From Rhodococcus opacus (GTDB taxonomy: Bacteria > Actinomycetota > Actinomycetes > Mycobacteriales > Mycobacteriaceae): 64,000 bases of DNA. The translations under genes were made by a program, and so were the position numbers. A model generated the notes under the pieces. That model searched no databases. It was not told where the DNA came from and saw nothing but the letters and a program-made list of their open reading frames with translations. Below are positions 53,374 to 64,000 of the stretch, in pieces. The DNA is taken from positions 62,001 to 126,000 of the forward strand of contig NZ_JAAXPA010000003.1 of assembly GCF_012396235.1 (NCBI RefSeq). Reading direction: 5' to 3'. The first letter of the stretch is position 1; each line of letters opens with the position of its first letter.

Positions 53374-54354
53374 ATGTCGTTGACCGGGCGCGGAACGCGG
53401 AAGAAGAAGAGCAGCCTCCTGCGCAAGCTGGTGGTGCTGATCGTGATCCTGCTGGTGATTCTCGTCGCAGTGATCGCGCTCTGGTATCTCCTCGCAGGGC
53501 GACTGCCCAAGCCGATCCCGACCCCGCCCGGTCCCGAGCGTCCCAACGCCCAGCCGGCCAGCTGCCCCGACGTCCAGGTGGTGGTCGTCCCGGGCACGTG
53601 GGAGTCCAGCCCGACGGACGACCCGTACAACCCGTCGGCCAACCCGGCGTCGCTGATGCTCAACGTGTCGCGGCCGCTGCAGGAGCAGTTCGAGCCGTCG
53701 CGCGCCGACGTGTACACGGTTCCGTACGTCGCCCAGTTCTCCAACCCGATCGCCTTCCCGCCGGACGGGCAGCAGTCGTACAACAACAGCCGCGGCGCGG
53801 GCACGGCCGCCACCAACGACATCCTGATCCGTCGTCACGCCGAGTGCCCGCTGACCAGCTTCCTGCTCACCGGCTTCTCCCAGGGCGCGGTCATCGCCGG
53901 CGACGTCGCGTCGAGCATCGGTGCAGGTGACGGTCCTGTTCCGGCCGATCTCGTGCTGGGTGTCGGGCTCATCGCCGACGGTCGCCGCGACCCGGCCGCC
54001 GCCACGAATGTCGGCCAGCCCGTCACCGGCGTCGGAGCCGAACTGTCGTTGGCCGGTCTGCAGATCCCGGGTATCACAATGACCGGCCCGCGCCCCGGCG
54101 GTTTCGGTGATCTCACGGACCGGGCGGTCGAGATCTGCGCCCCGACGGACGGAATCTGCGACGCCCCGGCGCAGGCGTTGAAACCGAGCAACTGGATCGG
54201 AAGCGGACTACGTCTACTCGAGTACAACAACAACCCCGTCCACGCGATGTACAACTCGTACGTCGTCGACGACTCCGGCACGACGGCCACGCAGTGGATC
54301 GCCGGGTGGGCTGCCGAGAAGATAGACGCCGCCCCGACCCCGGCACACAGTTGA
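53374..54354 (+). CDS. Cutinase-like envelope lipase (Rv3802c-like)
   Basis: A 326-residue cutinase-family serine esterase, counterpart of M. tuberculosis Rv3802c, a phospholipase/thioesterase required for mycolate metabolism. One N-terminal membrane anchor (about residues 15-38, LLRKLVVLIVILLVILVAVIAL) precedes the hydrolase. The nucleophile is in LTGFSQGAVIAGD, Asp and disulfide Cys in EICAPTDGICDAP, and His in NPVHAMYN. It stands upstream of the fadD32-pks13-accD4 genes as in mycobacteria, but separated from them by a luciferase-like gene. Confidence 0.93.
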   Translation: MSLTGRGTRKKKSSLLRKLVVLIVILLVILVAVIALWYLLAGRLPKPIPTPPGPERPNAQPASCPDVQVVVVPGTWESSPTDDPYNPSANPASLMLNVSRPLQEQFEPSRADVYTVPYVAQFSNPIAFPPDGQQSYNNSRGAGTAATNDILIRRHAECPLTSFLLTGFSQGAVIAGDVASSIGAGDGPVPADLVLGVGLIADGRRDPAAATNVGQPVTGVGAELSLAGLQIPGITMTGPRPGGFGDLTDRAVEICAPTDGICDAPAQALKPSNWIGSGLRLLEYNNNPVHAMYNSYVVDDSGTTATQWIAGWAAEKIDAAPTPAHS

Positions 54355-54368
54355 TTTTGTGGCGGGTG

Positions 54369-54390
54369 GGTTCACCGTGGTCGGTGAGCC
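54369..54390 (+). terminator. Hairpin after the cutinase-like gene
   Basis: GGTTCACC (54369-54376) and GGTGAGCC (54383-54390) pair with one wobble across a 6-base loop, 14 bp beyond the stop. A moderate terminator candidate. Confidence 0.45.
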
Positions 54391-54447
54391 GTGAAACGTC
54401 CCAAACAGATAGGCGAGACGCGTACTGGCCGGTAGTGTGCGTTTCTC

Positions 54448-54530
54448 GGCACCGGTAGAGTGCTGCACTGTTGCGGCATCACCGGTGCCCGACCCCACCG
54501 ATGTTCACGTCCTGAAACGCGGGCGTTTCA
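54448..54530 (+). promoter_or_regulatory. Inverted repeats in the promoter of the luciferase-like gene
   Basis: GGCACCGGT (54448-54456) faces ACCGGTGCC (54481-54489), and TGAAACG-CGGG-CGTTTCA spans 54513-54530 right before the AGGAGA ribosome site. The word TGAAACG also occurs at 54392-54398. Such nested repeats suggest operator sites for a regulator of the downstream gene. Confidence 0.4.
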
Positions 54531-54548
54531 CCACAGGAGAAGCTATTC

Positions 54549-55538
54549 ATGAGTTCCGACGCCAGCTCGTTGCGTAAGTTCCGATTCGCGGCAGGCGGAG
54601 AGGGCAACGCGGACGAGGGCGGCGCGCGTCGGTTCGTCAAGCTTGCGCAGAAGGCCGAGGAACTCGGGTTCGACAGCTTCATGATCCCCGACCACCTGGG
54701 TAACCAGGTGGGACCGATCGCCGCTCTCGGCGCACTCGCGATCGCCACGGACAAGATCCGGCTCGGCACCGCCGTCCTGGCCAACGGCTTCCGGCACCCG
54801 GCGATCCTCGCCAAGGACGCCGCCACCATCGACGTGCTGTCGGGGGGCCGCCTCGAACTCGGCATCGGCGCCGGCTGGATGAAGGAAGAGTTCGACAAGG
54901 GCGGCATCGACTACGAGCGCCCGGGCATCCGGATCGCCAAGCTCGAGGAGACCCTGCAGATCCTCGACGTGCTGCTGCGCGGCCAGGAGTGCAACTTCGA
55001 CGGCAAGTATTACCAGATCAAGGGCCTGACAGGCAGCCCGCGACCGCGGCAGGGCCCGCGTCCCCCGATTGCCGTCGGCGGCGGCGGCCCCAAGATGCTG
55101 GCGCTCGCGGCCAAGTACGCCGACATCATCTCCGTGGCGACGCCCACCAGCAAGGAAGGCAAGCTCCTGCTCTCGGGTGTCACGCTCGAGAAGACGATGG
55201 AGCGCGTCGACCGTATCCGGGAAGCTGCCGGTGACCGGTTCGACGACATCGAACTGAACTGGACGATCACCACCATCGTCATCACCGACGACCGTGAGCA
55301 GACCGCCGAGATGGCGCTCGCCGCACTCGATCAGGGCTTCCCGCCCAACATCGAGGTCGACACGAAGCTGTCCGTCGAAGACATCCTGAGCTCGCCGTAT
55401 CTCGCGATTGGAAGCTTCGAGGAGATCGCCGATCAGATACGCATGGTGCGAGAAAAGACGACAATGTCTTACGTCGGTGTGTTCCCCACACAGATGGATG
55501 CGTTCGCGCCGATCATCTCGCAACTGAAGGGCGAGTAG
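54549..55538 (+). CDS. Luciferase-like (LLM) F420-dependent oxidoreductase in the mycolate cluster
   Basis: A 329-residue LLM-superfamily oxidoreductase. It has RRFVKLAQKAEELGFDSFMIPDHL, RLGTAVLANGFRHPAILAKDA, GGRLELGIGAGWMKEEF and the binding segment GPRPPIAVGGGGPKMLALAAKYAD. Family rules suggest coenzyme F420. The gene lies between the cutinase-like gene and fadD32, two genes that are neighbours in M. tuberculosis, so it is an insertion in a conserved cluster. Clear spacing and its own promoter-like region (54355-54548) suggest separate control. A redox step on mycolates or their precursors is a hypothesis only. Confidence 0.9.
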   Translation: MSSDASSLRKFRFAAGGEGNADEGGARRFVKLAQKAEELGFDSFMIPDHLGNQVGPIAALGALAIATDKIRLGTAVLANGFRHPAILAKDAATIDVLSGGRLELGIGAGWMKEEFDKGGIDYERPGIRIAKLEETLQILDVLLRGQECNFDGKYYQIKGLTGSPRPRQGPRPPIAVGGGGPKMLALAAKYADIISVATPTSKEGKLLLSGVTLEKTMERVDRIREAAGDRFDDIELNWTITTIVITDDREQTAEMALAALDQGFPPNIEVDTKLSVEDILSSPYLAIGSFEEIADQIRMVREKTTMSYVGVFPTQMDAFAPIISQLKGE

Positions 55539-55725
55539 ACGCAGCGTACCGAGGGCGGCGATGCCAATCTGTAACATATCGATGGTTTGGAATCGATGAA
55601 CTTATTCGGGTGAGTGGCGAGTTACGTCATTCCCCACGAGTTGTACAAGATCCGATTCGGCGAAGGAAGTCTGGGGCGCAGTCATGCCGGTGGCATGCCT
55701 GTGTGATCGCTTCGGAGGAGATGGA

Positions 55726-57621
55726 ATGAACGCGAAGTTCGATGATTTTATCGACGAGAAGGGCCATATCAGGCTCGACTCGGGAAGCACGCTGGTCGAC
55801 TACGTCCAGCGGCACACCCGGGAGAACTCGGACGAGCTGGCATACCGCTACATCGACTATTCGCGGGACAGAGACGGCGAAGCGCAAGAGCTGACCTGGG
55901 AACAGTTCGGCCACCGCCTGCGCGCCGTCGCTGCGCGCCTCCAGCAGGTCACCAAGCCCGGCGACCGTGTCGCCGTCCTGGCGCCGCAGGGTCTCGACTA
56001 CGTCATCTCCTTCTTCGCCGCCATCCACGCCGGAACGATCTCGGTGCCGCTGTTCGACCCCGACGAACCCGGCCACACCGACCGTCTGCACGCCGTCCTC
56101 GGTGACTGCAAGCCTGCCGCCATCCTCACGGCCACCTCCTCCGCCGCGGGTGTTCGACAGTTCTTCCGTTCCCTCCCCGCCGCCGAACGCCCCCGCATCA
56201 TCGCCGTCGACGCCATCCCCGACAGCGTCGGCGAGTCCTGGGTGCGCCCCGAGATCGATCTCGACGACATCGCGTACCTGCAGTACACGTCCGGTTCCAC
56301 CCGTGTGCCCGCCGGTGTGGAGATCACGCACCGCGCCGTCGGCACGAACGCGCTGCAGATGGTCGACTCCATCGAGCTCAACGAGAACTCGCGTGGCGTC
56401 ACGTGGCTGCCGCTGTTCCACGACATGGGTCTGCTGACCGTCATCCTGCCCGCCCTGGGCGGCAAGTACATCACCATCATGAGCCCGCGCGCGTTCGTGC
56501 AGCGGCCGTACCGGTGGATCAAGGAACTGGCAGCGGTGTCCGACGGTGCGGGCACGTTCGCGGCCGCACCGAACTTCGCGTTCGAGCACGCGGCCGCCCG
56601 CGGTCTGCCGAAGAACGGTGAGAGCCTCGATCTGAGCAACGTGATCGGTCTCATCAACGGCAGCGAGCCGGTCACCACGTCGTCGATGCGCAAGTTCAAC
56701 GAGGCATTCGCGCCGTACGGCCTGCCGAAGACGGCGATCAAGCCCTCGTACGGCATGGCCGAGGCCACCCTGTTCGTGTCCTCCACCCGGCACTCGGACG
56801 AGGCCCGCGTCATCTACGTCGATCGCGACGAGCTCAACGCAGGTCGCGTCGTGAAGGTGGACCAGGACGCCGAGAACGCCATCCCACAGGTGTCCTGCGG
56901 GTACGTCGCGCGCAGCCAGTGGGCCGCCATCGTCGACCCGGAGTCGCGCATCGAGCAGCCCGACGACCGGGTCGGAGAGATCTGGCTGCACGGCGAGAAC
57001 ATCGGCATCGGCTACTGGGGTCGCACCGACGAGACCGCCGAGACGTTCCACAACAAGCTCACCAACCGGCTCGCCGAGGGCAGCCACGCGGAGGGCACCC
57101 CCGAGGACGCCAACTGGATGCGGACCGGCGACTACGGCGTCTACATCGACGGCGAGCTGTTCATCACGGGCCGCGTCAAGGACCTCGTGATCGTCGACGG
57201 CCGCAACCATTACCCGCAGGACCTCGAGTACTCGGCGCAGGAGGCGAGCACCGCGCTCCGCCCCGGCTTCGTCGCCGCGTTCGCGGTCCCGGCCAACCAG
57301 CTGCCCGCCGTCGTGTTCGAGAACACACACTCGGGTCTGAACTACGACGCGGGCGACTCGTCCGAGCAGCTCGTGATCGTGGCCGAGCGCGCACCGGGTG
57401 CGGGCAAGGCCGACCCCCAGCCGATCGCCGACACGGTGCGGGCGGCGTTGTCGAGCAGGCACGGGGTCACCGCGCGCGACATCCTGCTGGTGCCCGCGGG
57501 CTCGATTCCTCGTACGTCGAGCGGCAAGATCGCCCGCCGCGCGTGCAAGGCGAGCTACATCGAAGGCACCCTGCGCGGCGGATACACGCAGACGGCCTTC
57601 CCCGATAGCGTTTCCGAATAG
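55726..57621 (+). CDS. fadD32: Long-chain fatty acyl-AMP ligase FadD32
   Basis: Activates the long meromycolic acid as acyl-adenylate and loads it on Pks13. The 631-residue ANL-superfamily protein has the A3 core [19 protein letters not shown], the FLFHD-like [10 protein letters not shown]5-type [11 protein letters not shown], the [18 protein letters not shown] block and the C-terminal [15 protein letters not shown] with the catalytic Lys. FAAL character fits the size and context. ATG 55726 follows GGAGGAGA. First gene of the fadD32-pks13-accD4 group (Rv3801c equivalent). Confidence 0.97.
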   Translation: MNAKFDDFIDEKGHIRLDSGSTLVDYVQRHTRENSDELAYRYIDYSRDRDGEAQELTWEQFGHRLRAVAARLQQVTKPGDRVAVLAPQGLDYVISFFAAIHAGTISVPLFDPDEPGHTDRLHAVLGDCKPAAILTATSSAAGVRQFFRSLPAAERPRIIAVDAIPDSVGESWVRPEIDLDDIAYLQYTSGSTRVPAGVEITHRAVGTNALQMVDSIELNENSRGVTWLPLFHDMGLLTVILPALGGKYITIMSPRAFVQRPYRWIKELAAVSDGAGTFAAAPNFAFEHAAARGLPKNGESLDLSNVIGLINGSEPVTTSSMRKFNEAFAPYGLPKTAIKPSYGMAEATLFVSSTRHSDEARVIYVDRDELNAGRVVKVDQDAENAIPQVSCGYVARSQWAAIVDPESRIEQPDDRVGEIWLHGENIGIGYWGRTDETAETFHNKLTNRLAEGSHAEGTPEDANWMRTGDYGVYIDGELFITGRVKDLVIVDGRNHYPQDLEYSAQEASTALRPGFVAAFAVPANQLPAVVFENTHSGLNYDAGDSSEQLVIVAERAPGAGKADPQPIADTVRAALSSRHGVTARDILLVPAGSIPRTSSGKIARRACKASYIEGTLRGGYTQTAFPDSVSE

Positions 57622-57652
57622 TCCACTTCCTGACGGGTAGCTTGGTGAGTTG

Positions 57653-60600
57653 ATGGCTGAAAAAGATGATGACCGGACCAGCAGCACAGGTGACATGACG
57701 GTCGCGCAGCTGCGCGAGTGGCTGCGCAACTGGATTGCCGACGCAACCGGGCAACCGGTCGGTCAGATCACCGACGACCGTCCGATGGAAGAGTTCGGTC
57801 TTTCGTCTCGCGACGCGGTCGCGCTCAGCGGCGAGATCGAGGAACTGGTCGGCGTCACGCTCACCGCGACGGTCGCCTACCAGCACCCCACCATCGCGTC
57901 GCTGGCCACCCGCATCATCGAGGGCGAACCCGAGCAGCCCGACGACTCCGCCGACGCCGCGTACTACGCGTCGGTGCCGACGTCGGACGCGCACGACATC
58001 GCGATCGTGGGTCTGGCCTCCCGCTTCCCCGGCGCGGGTAAGACTCCCGCCGAGATGTGGCAGATGCTCGCGGAGGGCCGCGACGGCATCTCCGACCTGC
58101 CCGAGGGTCGATGGGAGGAGTTCACCTCCGACCCGCAGATCAAGGCGGCCGTCGAGAAGGCCAACACGCAGGGCGGCTACCTCGACGACGTGAAGACCTT
58201 CGACGCGGAGTTCTTCGCGATGTCCCCGCTGGAGGTCGCGAACGTCGACCCGCAGCAGCGCCTCGCGATGGAACTGACGTGGGAGGCCCTCGAGCACGCC
58301 CGCATCCCGGCCAGCGACCTCAAGGGTGAGCAGGTCGGTGTGTTCATCGGCAGCTCGGCCAACGACTACCAGTTGCTCGCGGTCAGCGACCCCGTCCACG
58401 CGCACCCGTATGCGCTGACCGGTACGTCGACGTCCATCGTCGCCAACCGGGTTTCCTACTTCTACGACTTCCGCGGACCGTCCATCGCCCTCGACACGGC
58501 GTGCTCGTCGTCGCTCGTCGCGGTGCACCAGGCGGTGCGCTCGCTGCGGTCCGGTGAGTCGGATCTCGCGCTCGCCGGTGGCGTCAACATGCTCGTCGCG
58601 CCGCCCGCCACGCTGGGCTTCGACCAGCTGGGTGTGATGGCCCCCAACGGCCGCATCAAGGCGTTCTCCTCCGACGCCGACGGCATGATCCGCGCCGAGG
58701 GTGGCGGCCTCGTCGTCCTCAAGCGTCTCGAGGACGCCGAGCGTGACGGCGACGAGATCCTCGCCGTCATCGCCGGTAGCGCGGTCAACCAGGACGGCCG
58801 CTCCAACGGTCTCGCGGCCCCGAACCCCGACGCGCAGGCCGACGTCCTGCGGCACGCGTACCGGGACGCGGGCATCAACCCGGCCGGCGTCGACTACATC
58901 GAGGCGCACGGCACCGGCACCATCCTCGGCGACCCCATCGAGGCAGATGCGCTCGGACGCGTCGTCGGTCGTGGCCGCGCCGACGACAAGCCCGCGCTGC
59001 TCGGCTCGGCCAAGACCAACTTCGGTCACCTCGAGGCCGCCGCAGGTGCGGCGGGCCTGATCAAGGTCGTGCTGTCGATGCGGGAGGACACACTTCCGCC
59101 GACGCTGAACTTCGCCGGACCCAACCCGTACATCGCGTTCGACAAGGCGCACCTGCAGGTCATTCCCGAGGGTGCGGCGTGGCCGCGCTACACGGGCACG
59201 GCCGTCGCCGGTGTGTCCGGGTTCGGTTTCGGTGGCACCAACGCGCACGTCGTCGTGCGTGAGTACACCGGACCTGCCGCGGACGACGCGGCCGAGGTCA
59301 CCGAGCCCGCTGTTCCCACCGAGGAATCGGTGTCCGAGGCCGTCGAGCCGACGATCGTGCTCGCGGTGTCCGGTGCGTTGCCGTCGCGTCGCCGCCGGGC
59401 CGCCGCGGATCTGGCCGACTGGCTGGAGACCGAAGAGGGCAGCACCACTCCGCTCGCCGATGTCGCGCGTGCTCTCGCCCGCCGCAACCACGGCCGCTCG
59501 CGCGCCGTCGTCCTGGCGAAGACCCGCTCCGAGGCCGTCACCGGGCTGCGCGCCATCGCCGCAGGGAAGCCCGGGCAGGGTGTGTTCTCGGCGGATTCGC
59601 CGTCGTCGAAGGGCGCCGTCTGGGTCCTGTCGGGCTTCGGTTCGCAGCACCGCAAGATGGCCAAGCAGCTCTACCTGGAGAACCCGGTCTTCGCCGCCGC
59701 CATCGACGAGGTTGACGCGCTGATCGAGGACGAGGCCGGCTACTCCATGAAGGAGAAGTTCCTCGACGACGCGATCGACTACGACGTCGAGACCTCCCAG
59801 GTCGGTATCTTCACCATCCAGATCGGTCTGGCGGCCCTGCTGCGTCACCACGGCGCCGAGCCCGAGGCCGTGGTCGGGCACTCGATGGGCGAGGCTGCCG
59901 CCGCGTACATCTCGGGTGGTCTGCCTCTCGAGGACGCGGTGCGGGTGATCTGCGCCCGGTCCCGCCTCATGGGCGAGGCCGAGGCCACGCTCGAGGGCGA
60001 CGACATCCGTCTGATGGCGCTCGTCGAGTACAGTGCGTCCGAGATCGAGACCGTCCTCACCGACTTCCCGCACCTCGAGGTCTGCGTGTACGCGGCCCCG
60101 ACGCACACCGTGATCGGTGGCCCCGAGCCCGAGGTCAACGCGATCGTCGCGCGCGCCGAGGGCGAGGAGAAAATGGCCCGCGTCCTCAAGACGAAGGGCG
60201 CCAGCCACACCTCCCAGGTGGATCCGCTGCTGGGCGAGCTGGCCGCGGAACTGGCGGGGATCGAGCCGACCAAGCTGAAGCTGGGCGTGTACTCCTCGGT
60301 CGACCAGGACACGTACTACCGCGCCGGCCACGAGCCGATCCACCGCGAGGAGTACTGGACCAAGGGTCTGCGCCACAGTGTGTACTTCACCAACGCCGTG
60401 CGCCTCGCCGTGGGCAACGGGCACACCACGTTCGTGGAGCTGGCGCCCAACCCGGTGGCCCTGATGTCGGTGGCCGCCACCGCGTTCGATGCCGGCCTGC
60501 ACGACATGCAGCTCATCCAGACGCTCAAGCGCAAGGAGGACGAGCCGCTCGGTGTCCTCGCCGCGCTCGCGCAGCTGTACGTGCACGGGCACGCCGTCGA

Positions 60601-62671
60601 CCTGTCGTCGCTGCTCCCCGAGGGCGACTTCGCGTCCGTTCCGCGTACCGCGTGGATCCGCAAGCCGTACTGGGTGGAGACCCGCATCGACTCCAGCGGC
60701 AACACCCGTGTCCCCGGTGCGCACGTGTCGCTGCCCGACGGCCGCCACGTGTGGGAGGTCCAGGCCGGCGCGGTCACCGACCTGCCCGCACTGGTCACCG
60801 CCGCCGCGTCGCAGGTGCTGTCGGACGTGACGCTCGCCGCGTCCGTCCTGCACGCTCACGCTCCCGCGGAGGGCACGCTCACCACCACGCTCAACCCGCA
60901 TCCGGGTGGCGCGTCGCTGCAGGTGCACGCGAAGAGCGGCCCGAGTTTCACGCTGCTGTTCGATGCCGCCGTCACGTCCGGTGCGGCGTTGCCCGAGCCG
61001 GTCGTCGCGCCGCCGGTGCAGTCGACCTCCCCGGTGGAGGAGCTGCCCGAGGTCGTCGAGGACATCGGCGAGAAGTGGGACCCGAACGGTTCGCAGACCC
61101 TCGAAGACCGTCTCGCGCTGATCGTCGCCGAGTCCATGGGCTACGCCCCGGAAGACCTGCCCGCCGAGATCCCGCTCATCGAGCTGGGCCTCGACTCGCT
61201 GATGGCCGTCCGCATCAAGAACCGCGTCGAGTACGAGTTCGACATCCCGCAGCTGCAGTTGCAGGCGGTCCGGGACGCGAATCTGATGGAGGTCGGCAAG
61301 TACCTGCGTTACGCGGTCGAGAACCGCGAAGAGGTGCAGGCGCTGGCGGACAAGCAGAAGGCCGAGAAGGAAGCGGAGGAGGCCGCGGAGGCCGCGGAGG
61401 CCGACCGTGACTCGGAGGCCGCTCGTGAATCCGAGGGCGCCGCGTCTCCGCTCGACGCGGAAAACACGTCCGTGGAGGCCGAGGCCGAGGCGATCCTCGC
61501 CGCGACGCCGGTGCCGGAGACGGCTGCTACTCCCGAGGCGGCCGCCGTGGACAGCAAGGAAGCGTTCGCCGACGCGACCGGTTCCGACGTTCCGCCCCGC
61601 GACGCCGCCGAGCGTCTGACGTTCGCCACGTGGGCCGTCGTCACCGGCGAGTCCGCGAAGGGCATCTTCAACACGCTGCCGATCCTGAACGACGAGACGG
61701 CGGAGAAGCTGGCGGCTCGGTTGTCGGAACGCGCGAACGGTGAGATCACGTTCGACGACGTTCTCGACTCCACCACCATCGAGGAACTCGCCAATGTGGT
61801 GCGCGGATTCCTCGAGGATTCCGGCAAGATCGACGGACTGGTCCGTGCGCTGCGGGCCCGCCCGGAAGGATCGGATGCCGTCCCCGTGTTCGTGTTCCAC
61901 CCGGCCGGTGGTTCGACGGTCGCGTACGAGCCGCTGCTGAAGCGTCTGCCCGAGGGCACGCCGATGTACGGGTTCGAGCGCACCGAGGGTCCGATCGAGG
62001 TCCGCGCGGCGGAGTACCTGCCGCTGATCCGTGAGATCCAGGGTGACGGACCGTATGTGCTGTACGGCTGGTCGCTGGGCGGTGTGCTGGCCTACGCGGT
62101 GGCGAAGCTGCTGCGCGAGTCGGGTGCGGACGTCCGGATCGTCGGCCTGATCGACACGGTGATGGCCGGGGAGAAGGTCGAGGACACCCCCGACGAGATC
62201 CGTAAACGCTGGCAGCGGTACGCCGCGTTCGCGAAGAAGACGTACAACGTGGACTACCCGCTGCCGTACGACAAGCTCGCTGCGGCGGAGAGCGACGAAG
62301 AGCAGATCAAGATCCTGACGGAACTGCTCAAGCTGAGTGGTACGAAGATTCCCGGTGGAATCATCGAGCATCAGCGCACGTCGTGGCTCGACAACCGGGC
62401 CATCCAGACTGCCGAGCTCGAGCAGTACGACGGCGACGTCGTCCTGTACATGGCCGACCGCTACCACGACGACGTGATGAACCTGGAGCCCGCGTTCAAG
62501 ACCCGGAAGCCGGACGGCGGCTGGGGCGACGCGGTGAAGAACCTGGAGATCATCCACGTGGGCGGCGATCACATCCAGATCGTCGACGAGCCGTACATCG
62601 CGAAGGTCGGTGCCGACCTCACCAAGAAGCTGGCGGCGATCCAGGCCGCCGGAACCGGAGCGCATCAGTGA
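57653..62671 (+). CDS. pks13: Polyketide synthase Pks13 (mycolic acid condensase)
   Basis: Condenses the meromycolyl chain with a carboxylated fatty acyl-CoA to give the mycolic beta-ketoester. The 1672-residue protein shows ACP1 ([10 protein letters not shown], Ser about 52), KS ([12 protein letters not shown], Cys about 284, with EAHGTGT and GSAKTNFGH), AT ([10 protein letters not shown], Ser about 744), ACP2 ([12 protein letters not shown], Ser about 1182) and a thioesterase ([11 protein letters not shown], Ser about 1474). Between ACP2 and TE is a Glu/Ala-rich linker of about 100 residues. ATG 57653 is chosen (TTG 57650 adjoins). The stop overlaps accD4 in GTGA. Confidence 0.98.
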   Translation: MAEKDDDRTSSTGDMTVAQLREWLRNWIADATGQPVGQITDDRPMEEFGLSSRDAVALSGEIEELVGVTLTATVAYQHPTIASLATRIIEGEPEQPDDSADAAYYASVPTSDAHDIAIVGLASRFPGAGKTPAEMWQMLAEGRDGISDLPEGRWEEFTSDPQIKAAVEKANTQGGYLDDVKTFDAEFFAMSPLEVANVDPQQRLAMELTWEALEHARIPASDLKGEQVGVFIGSSANDYQLLAVSDPVHAHPYALTGTSTSIVANRVSYFYDFRGPSIALDTACSSSLVAVHQAVRSLRSGESDLALAGGVNMLVAPPATLGFDQLGVMAPNGRIKAFSSDADGMIRAEGGGLVVLKRLEDAERDGDEILAVIAGSAVNQDGRSNGLAAPNPDAQADVLRHAYRDAGINPAGVDYIEAHGTGTILGDPIEADALGRVVGRGRADDKPALLGSAKTNFGHLEAAAGAAGLIKVVLSMREDTLPPTLNFAGPNPYIAFDKAHLQVIPEGAAWPRYTGTAVAGVSGFGFGGTNAHVVVREYTGPAADDAAEVTEPAVPTEESVSEAVEPTIVLAVSGALPSRRRRAAADLADWLETEEGSTTPLADVARALARRNHGRSRAVVLAKTRSEAVTGLRAIAAGKPGQGVFSADSPSSKGAVWVLSGFGSQHRKMAKQLYLENPVFAAAIDEVDALIEDEAGYSMKEKFLDDAIDYDVETSQVGIFTIQIGLAALLRHHGAEPEAVVGHSMGEAAAAYISGGLPLEDAVRVICARSRLMGEAEATLEGDDIRLMALVEYSASEIETVLTDFPHLEVCVYAAPTHTVIGGPEPEVNAIVARAEGEEKMARVLKTKGASHTSQVDPLLGELAAELAGIEPTKLKLGVYSSVDQDTYYRAGHEPIHREEYWTKGLRHSVYFTNAVRLAVGNGHTTFVELAPNPVALMSVAATAFDAGLHDMQLIQTLKRKEDEPLGVLAALAQLYVHGHAVDLSSLLPEGDFASVPRTAWIRKPYWVETRIDSSGNTRVPGAHVSLPDGRHVWEVQAGAVTDLPALVTAAASQVLSDVTLAASVLHAHAPAEGTLTTTLNPHPGGASLQVHAKSGPSFTLLFDAAVTSGAALPEPVVAPPVQSTSPVEELPEVVEDIGEKWDPNGSQTLEDRLALIVAESMGYAPEDLPAEIPLIELGLDSLMAVRIKNRVEYEFDIPQLQLQAVRDANLMEVGKYLRYAVENREEVQALADKQKAEKEAEEAAEAAEADRDSEAARESEGAASPLDAENTSVEAEAEAILAATPVPETAATPEAAAVDSKEAFADATGSDVPPRDAAERLTFATWAVVTGESAKGIFNTLPILNDETAEKLAARLSERANGEITFDDVLDSTTIEELANVVRGFLEDSGKIDGLVRALRARPEGSDAVPVFVFHPAGGSTVAYEPLLKRLPEGTPMYGFERTEGPIEVRAAEYLPLIREIQGDGPYVLYGWSLGGVLAYAVAKLLRESGADVRIVGLIDTVMAGEKVEDTPDEIRKRWQRYAAFAKKTYNVDYPLPYDKLAAAESDEEQIKILTELLKLSGTKIPGGIIEHQRTSWLDNRAIQTAELEQYDGDVVLYMADRYHDDVMNLEPAFKTRKPDGGWGDAVKNLEIIHVGGDHIQIVDEPYIAKVGADLTKKLAAIQAAGTGAHQ

Positions 62672-64000
62672 CCACCACGACCGCAGAGAAGCTTGCCGAA
62701 CTGCGCGAAAAGCTCGAAACGGCGAAGGAACCCGCGGGCGAACAGGCTATCGCCAAGCGCGCGAAGAAGGGTATTCCGAGCGCGCGCGAACGCATCGACA
62801 TGCTGCTCGACCCGGGAAGTTTCATCGAGGTCGGCGGCCTGATGCGCCAGCCCGGTGATCCGGGTGCCCTGTACAGCGACGGTGTCGTCACGGGCCACGG
62901 GACCGTCGAGGGACGACCGGTCGCGGTGTTCTCGCACGATCAGACCGTGTTCGGCGGTTCCGTCGGCGAGATGTTCGGCCGCAAGGTCGCCGCGATCATG
63001 GAGTTCGCCGCCAAGATCGGCTGCCCCTGCGTCGGCATCAACGACTCGGGCGGTGCCCGGGTGCAGGACGCGGTGACGTCGCTGGCCTGGTACGCGGAGC
63101 TCGGCCGTCGGCAGGAACCGCTGTCGGGGATGTGCCCGCAGATCTCGATGATCCTCGGCAAGTGCGCGGGCGGCGCGGTCTACGCGCCGATCAACACCGA
63201 CGTCCTGGTGGCCACCGAGGAGTCGTACATGTTCGTCACCGGGCCCGACGTGGTCCGGAAGATCACCGGTGAGGACGTCAGCCTCGAAGAACTCGGTGGC
63301 GCCCGGAACCAGGCGCAGTACGGCAACCTGCACCATGTGGCGGCCGACGAGAAGGCCGCGTTCGAGTGGGTGCGCAAGTACCTCAGCTTCCTGCCGTCGA
63401 GTTGCATGGAGAAGCCGCCGGTGGTCAACCCGGGTCTCGAACCGGAGATCACGGACTCCGACCGCGACCTCGACACGTTCATCCCGGACGCCGACAACGC
63501 CGGCTACGACATGCACGACATCCTGCTGCGGATCTTCGACGACGGCGAGTTCCACGAGATCGGCGGGCAGGTGGCGCTGAACATCATCACCGGCTTCGCC
63601 CGCGTGGACGGACGTACGGTCGGGGTGATCGCGAACCAGCCGCTGGTCGCGGCGGGCGCGCTGGACGCCCAGGCCTCGGACAAGGCCGCACACTTCATCC
63701 GTATCTGCGACGCCTTCGACATCCCGCTGGTGTTCGCGGTCGACACCCCCGGGTTCCTTCCCGGCCTCGAGCAGGAGCGGATCGGCGTCATCAAGCGTGG
63801 TGGCCGGTTCATCTTCGCGTTCGTGACGGCGACGGTCCCGAAGGTGACCGTCGTGATCCGCAAGGCGTACGGCGGCGCGTACGCCGTCATGGGCTCGAAG
63901 CAGCTGGGCGCCGACATCAACTTCGCGTGGCCGACCGCCCGCATCGCGGTGATGGGCGCGGAGGGTGCTGTCGACCTCATCGGGCGCAGGCAGATCGAGG
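62668..64000 (+). CDS. accD4: Acyl-CoA carboxylase beta subunit AccD4, cut by the window end
   Basis: Carboxyltransferase subunit that makes the carboxylated long-chain acyl-CoA used by Pks13. About 444 codons of an expected roughly 520 are visible. Hallmarks are the N-terminal [17 protein letters not shown], the two oxyanion regions [14 protein letters not shown] and [19 protein letters not shown], and [25 protein letters not shown] 62668 overlaps the pks13 stop by 4 bp. Rv3799c equivalent; the biotinylated alpha subunit is elsewhere. Confidence 0.97.
   Translation, partial: MTTTTAEKLAELREKLETAKEPAGEQAIAKRAKKGIPSARERIDMLLDPGSFIEVGGLMRQPGDPGALYSDGVVTGHGTVEGRPVAVFSHDQTVFGGSVGEMFGRKVAAIMEFAAKIGCPCVGINDSGGARVQDAVTSLAWYAELGRRQEPLSGMCPQISMILGKCAGGAVYAPINTDVLVATEESYMFVTGPDVVRKITGEDVSLEELGGARNQAQYGNLHHVAADEKAAFEWVRKYLSFLPSSCMEKPPVVNPGLEPEITDSDRDLDTFIPDADNAGYDMHDILLRIFDDGEFHEIGGQVALNIITGFARVDGRTVGVIANQPLVAAGALDAQASDKAAHFIRICDAFDIPLVFAVDTPGFLPGLEQERIGVIKRGGRFIFAFVTATVPKVTVVIRKAYGGAYAVMGSKQLGADINFAWPTARIAVMGAEGAVDLIGRRQIE

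Noticed and set aside
57467..62665. Open frame of 1732 codons antisense to pks13
   Set aside because: It follows the third-position GC bias of pks13, has no recognisable domains, no ribosome site and an Arg/Val/Gly/His composition typical of antisense shadows in high-GC genes.

Overview
The window is a high-GC actinobacterial chromosome segment. Gene content and order match the Mycobacteriales, most probably a Rhodococcus of the jostii/opacus type; species is inferred from gene style, not proven. Read left to right it follows, with insertions, the M. tuberculosis block from sodA (Rv3846) to accD4 (Rv3799c). It encodes mycolic-acid and arabinogalactan machinery (pks13, fadD32, accD4, glf, glfT2, ubiA, aftB and three antigen-85 type mycolyltransferases), many GTG starts and many 4-base gene overlaps. 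I see no tRNA, rRNA, IS element, phage or CRISPR array.

Region 1 (1-10.7 kb) is mixed metabolism and stress: sodA (cut by the window edge), a membrane acyltransferase, msrA, a DUF1772/NmrA pair divergent from an AraC-type regulator, several small enzymes of unknown substrate (DUF3303-like, SnoaL-like, RidA-like), a luciferase-like oxidoreductase, an SppA-type S49 peptidase and a large GT-C-like membrane protein.

Region 2 (11-31.4 kb) is the Rv3843c-Rv3834c neighbourhood: DUF4328 membrane protein, glpQ1, DUF5926 protein, ferritin bfrB, a secreted lipase, a second ferritin, an LCP ligase, a CPBP protease, a DUF2470 protein, pheA, a histidine phosphatase, a lipase-maturation-factor homologue, an orphan PE-PPE-EspG module, a zincin, a septum-formation-like protein, an ankyrin protein, serS, then bfd-bfr and an MFS transporter. 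Three IdeR-like iron boxes (upstream of bfrB, DUF2470 and bfd) make this an iron-storage island: two ferritins, one haem bacterioferritin and its ferredoxin within about 16 kb.

Region 3 (31.4-40.3 kb) is envelope lipid and peptidoglycan: a metallo-beta-lactamase/Rieske fusion, a putative lipoprotein, twin 1-acylglycerol-3-phosphate acyltransferases, a HAD phosphatase, a peptidoglycan amidase with LGFP repeats and a SpoIID-type protein.

Region 4 (40.3-64 kb) is the mycolyl-arabinogalactan cluster. glf-glfT2-PAP2-ubiA-aftB are overlapping genes that make galactan and the decaprenyl-phospho-arabinose donor and start or cap the arabinan. Three mycolyltransferases, a DUF732 lipoprotein, a cutinase-like Rv3802c homologue, an inserted luciferase-like oxidoreductase and then fadD32-pks13-accD4 build mycolic acids and attach them to the wall.

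Striking non-coding structure includes long perfect hairpins between bfd and bfr, before the mycolyltransferase genes, before the SpoIID gene, and one whose loop is the stop codon of the HAD gene.
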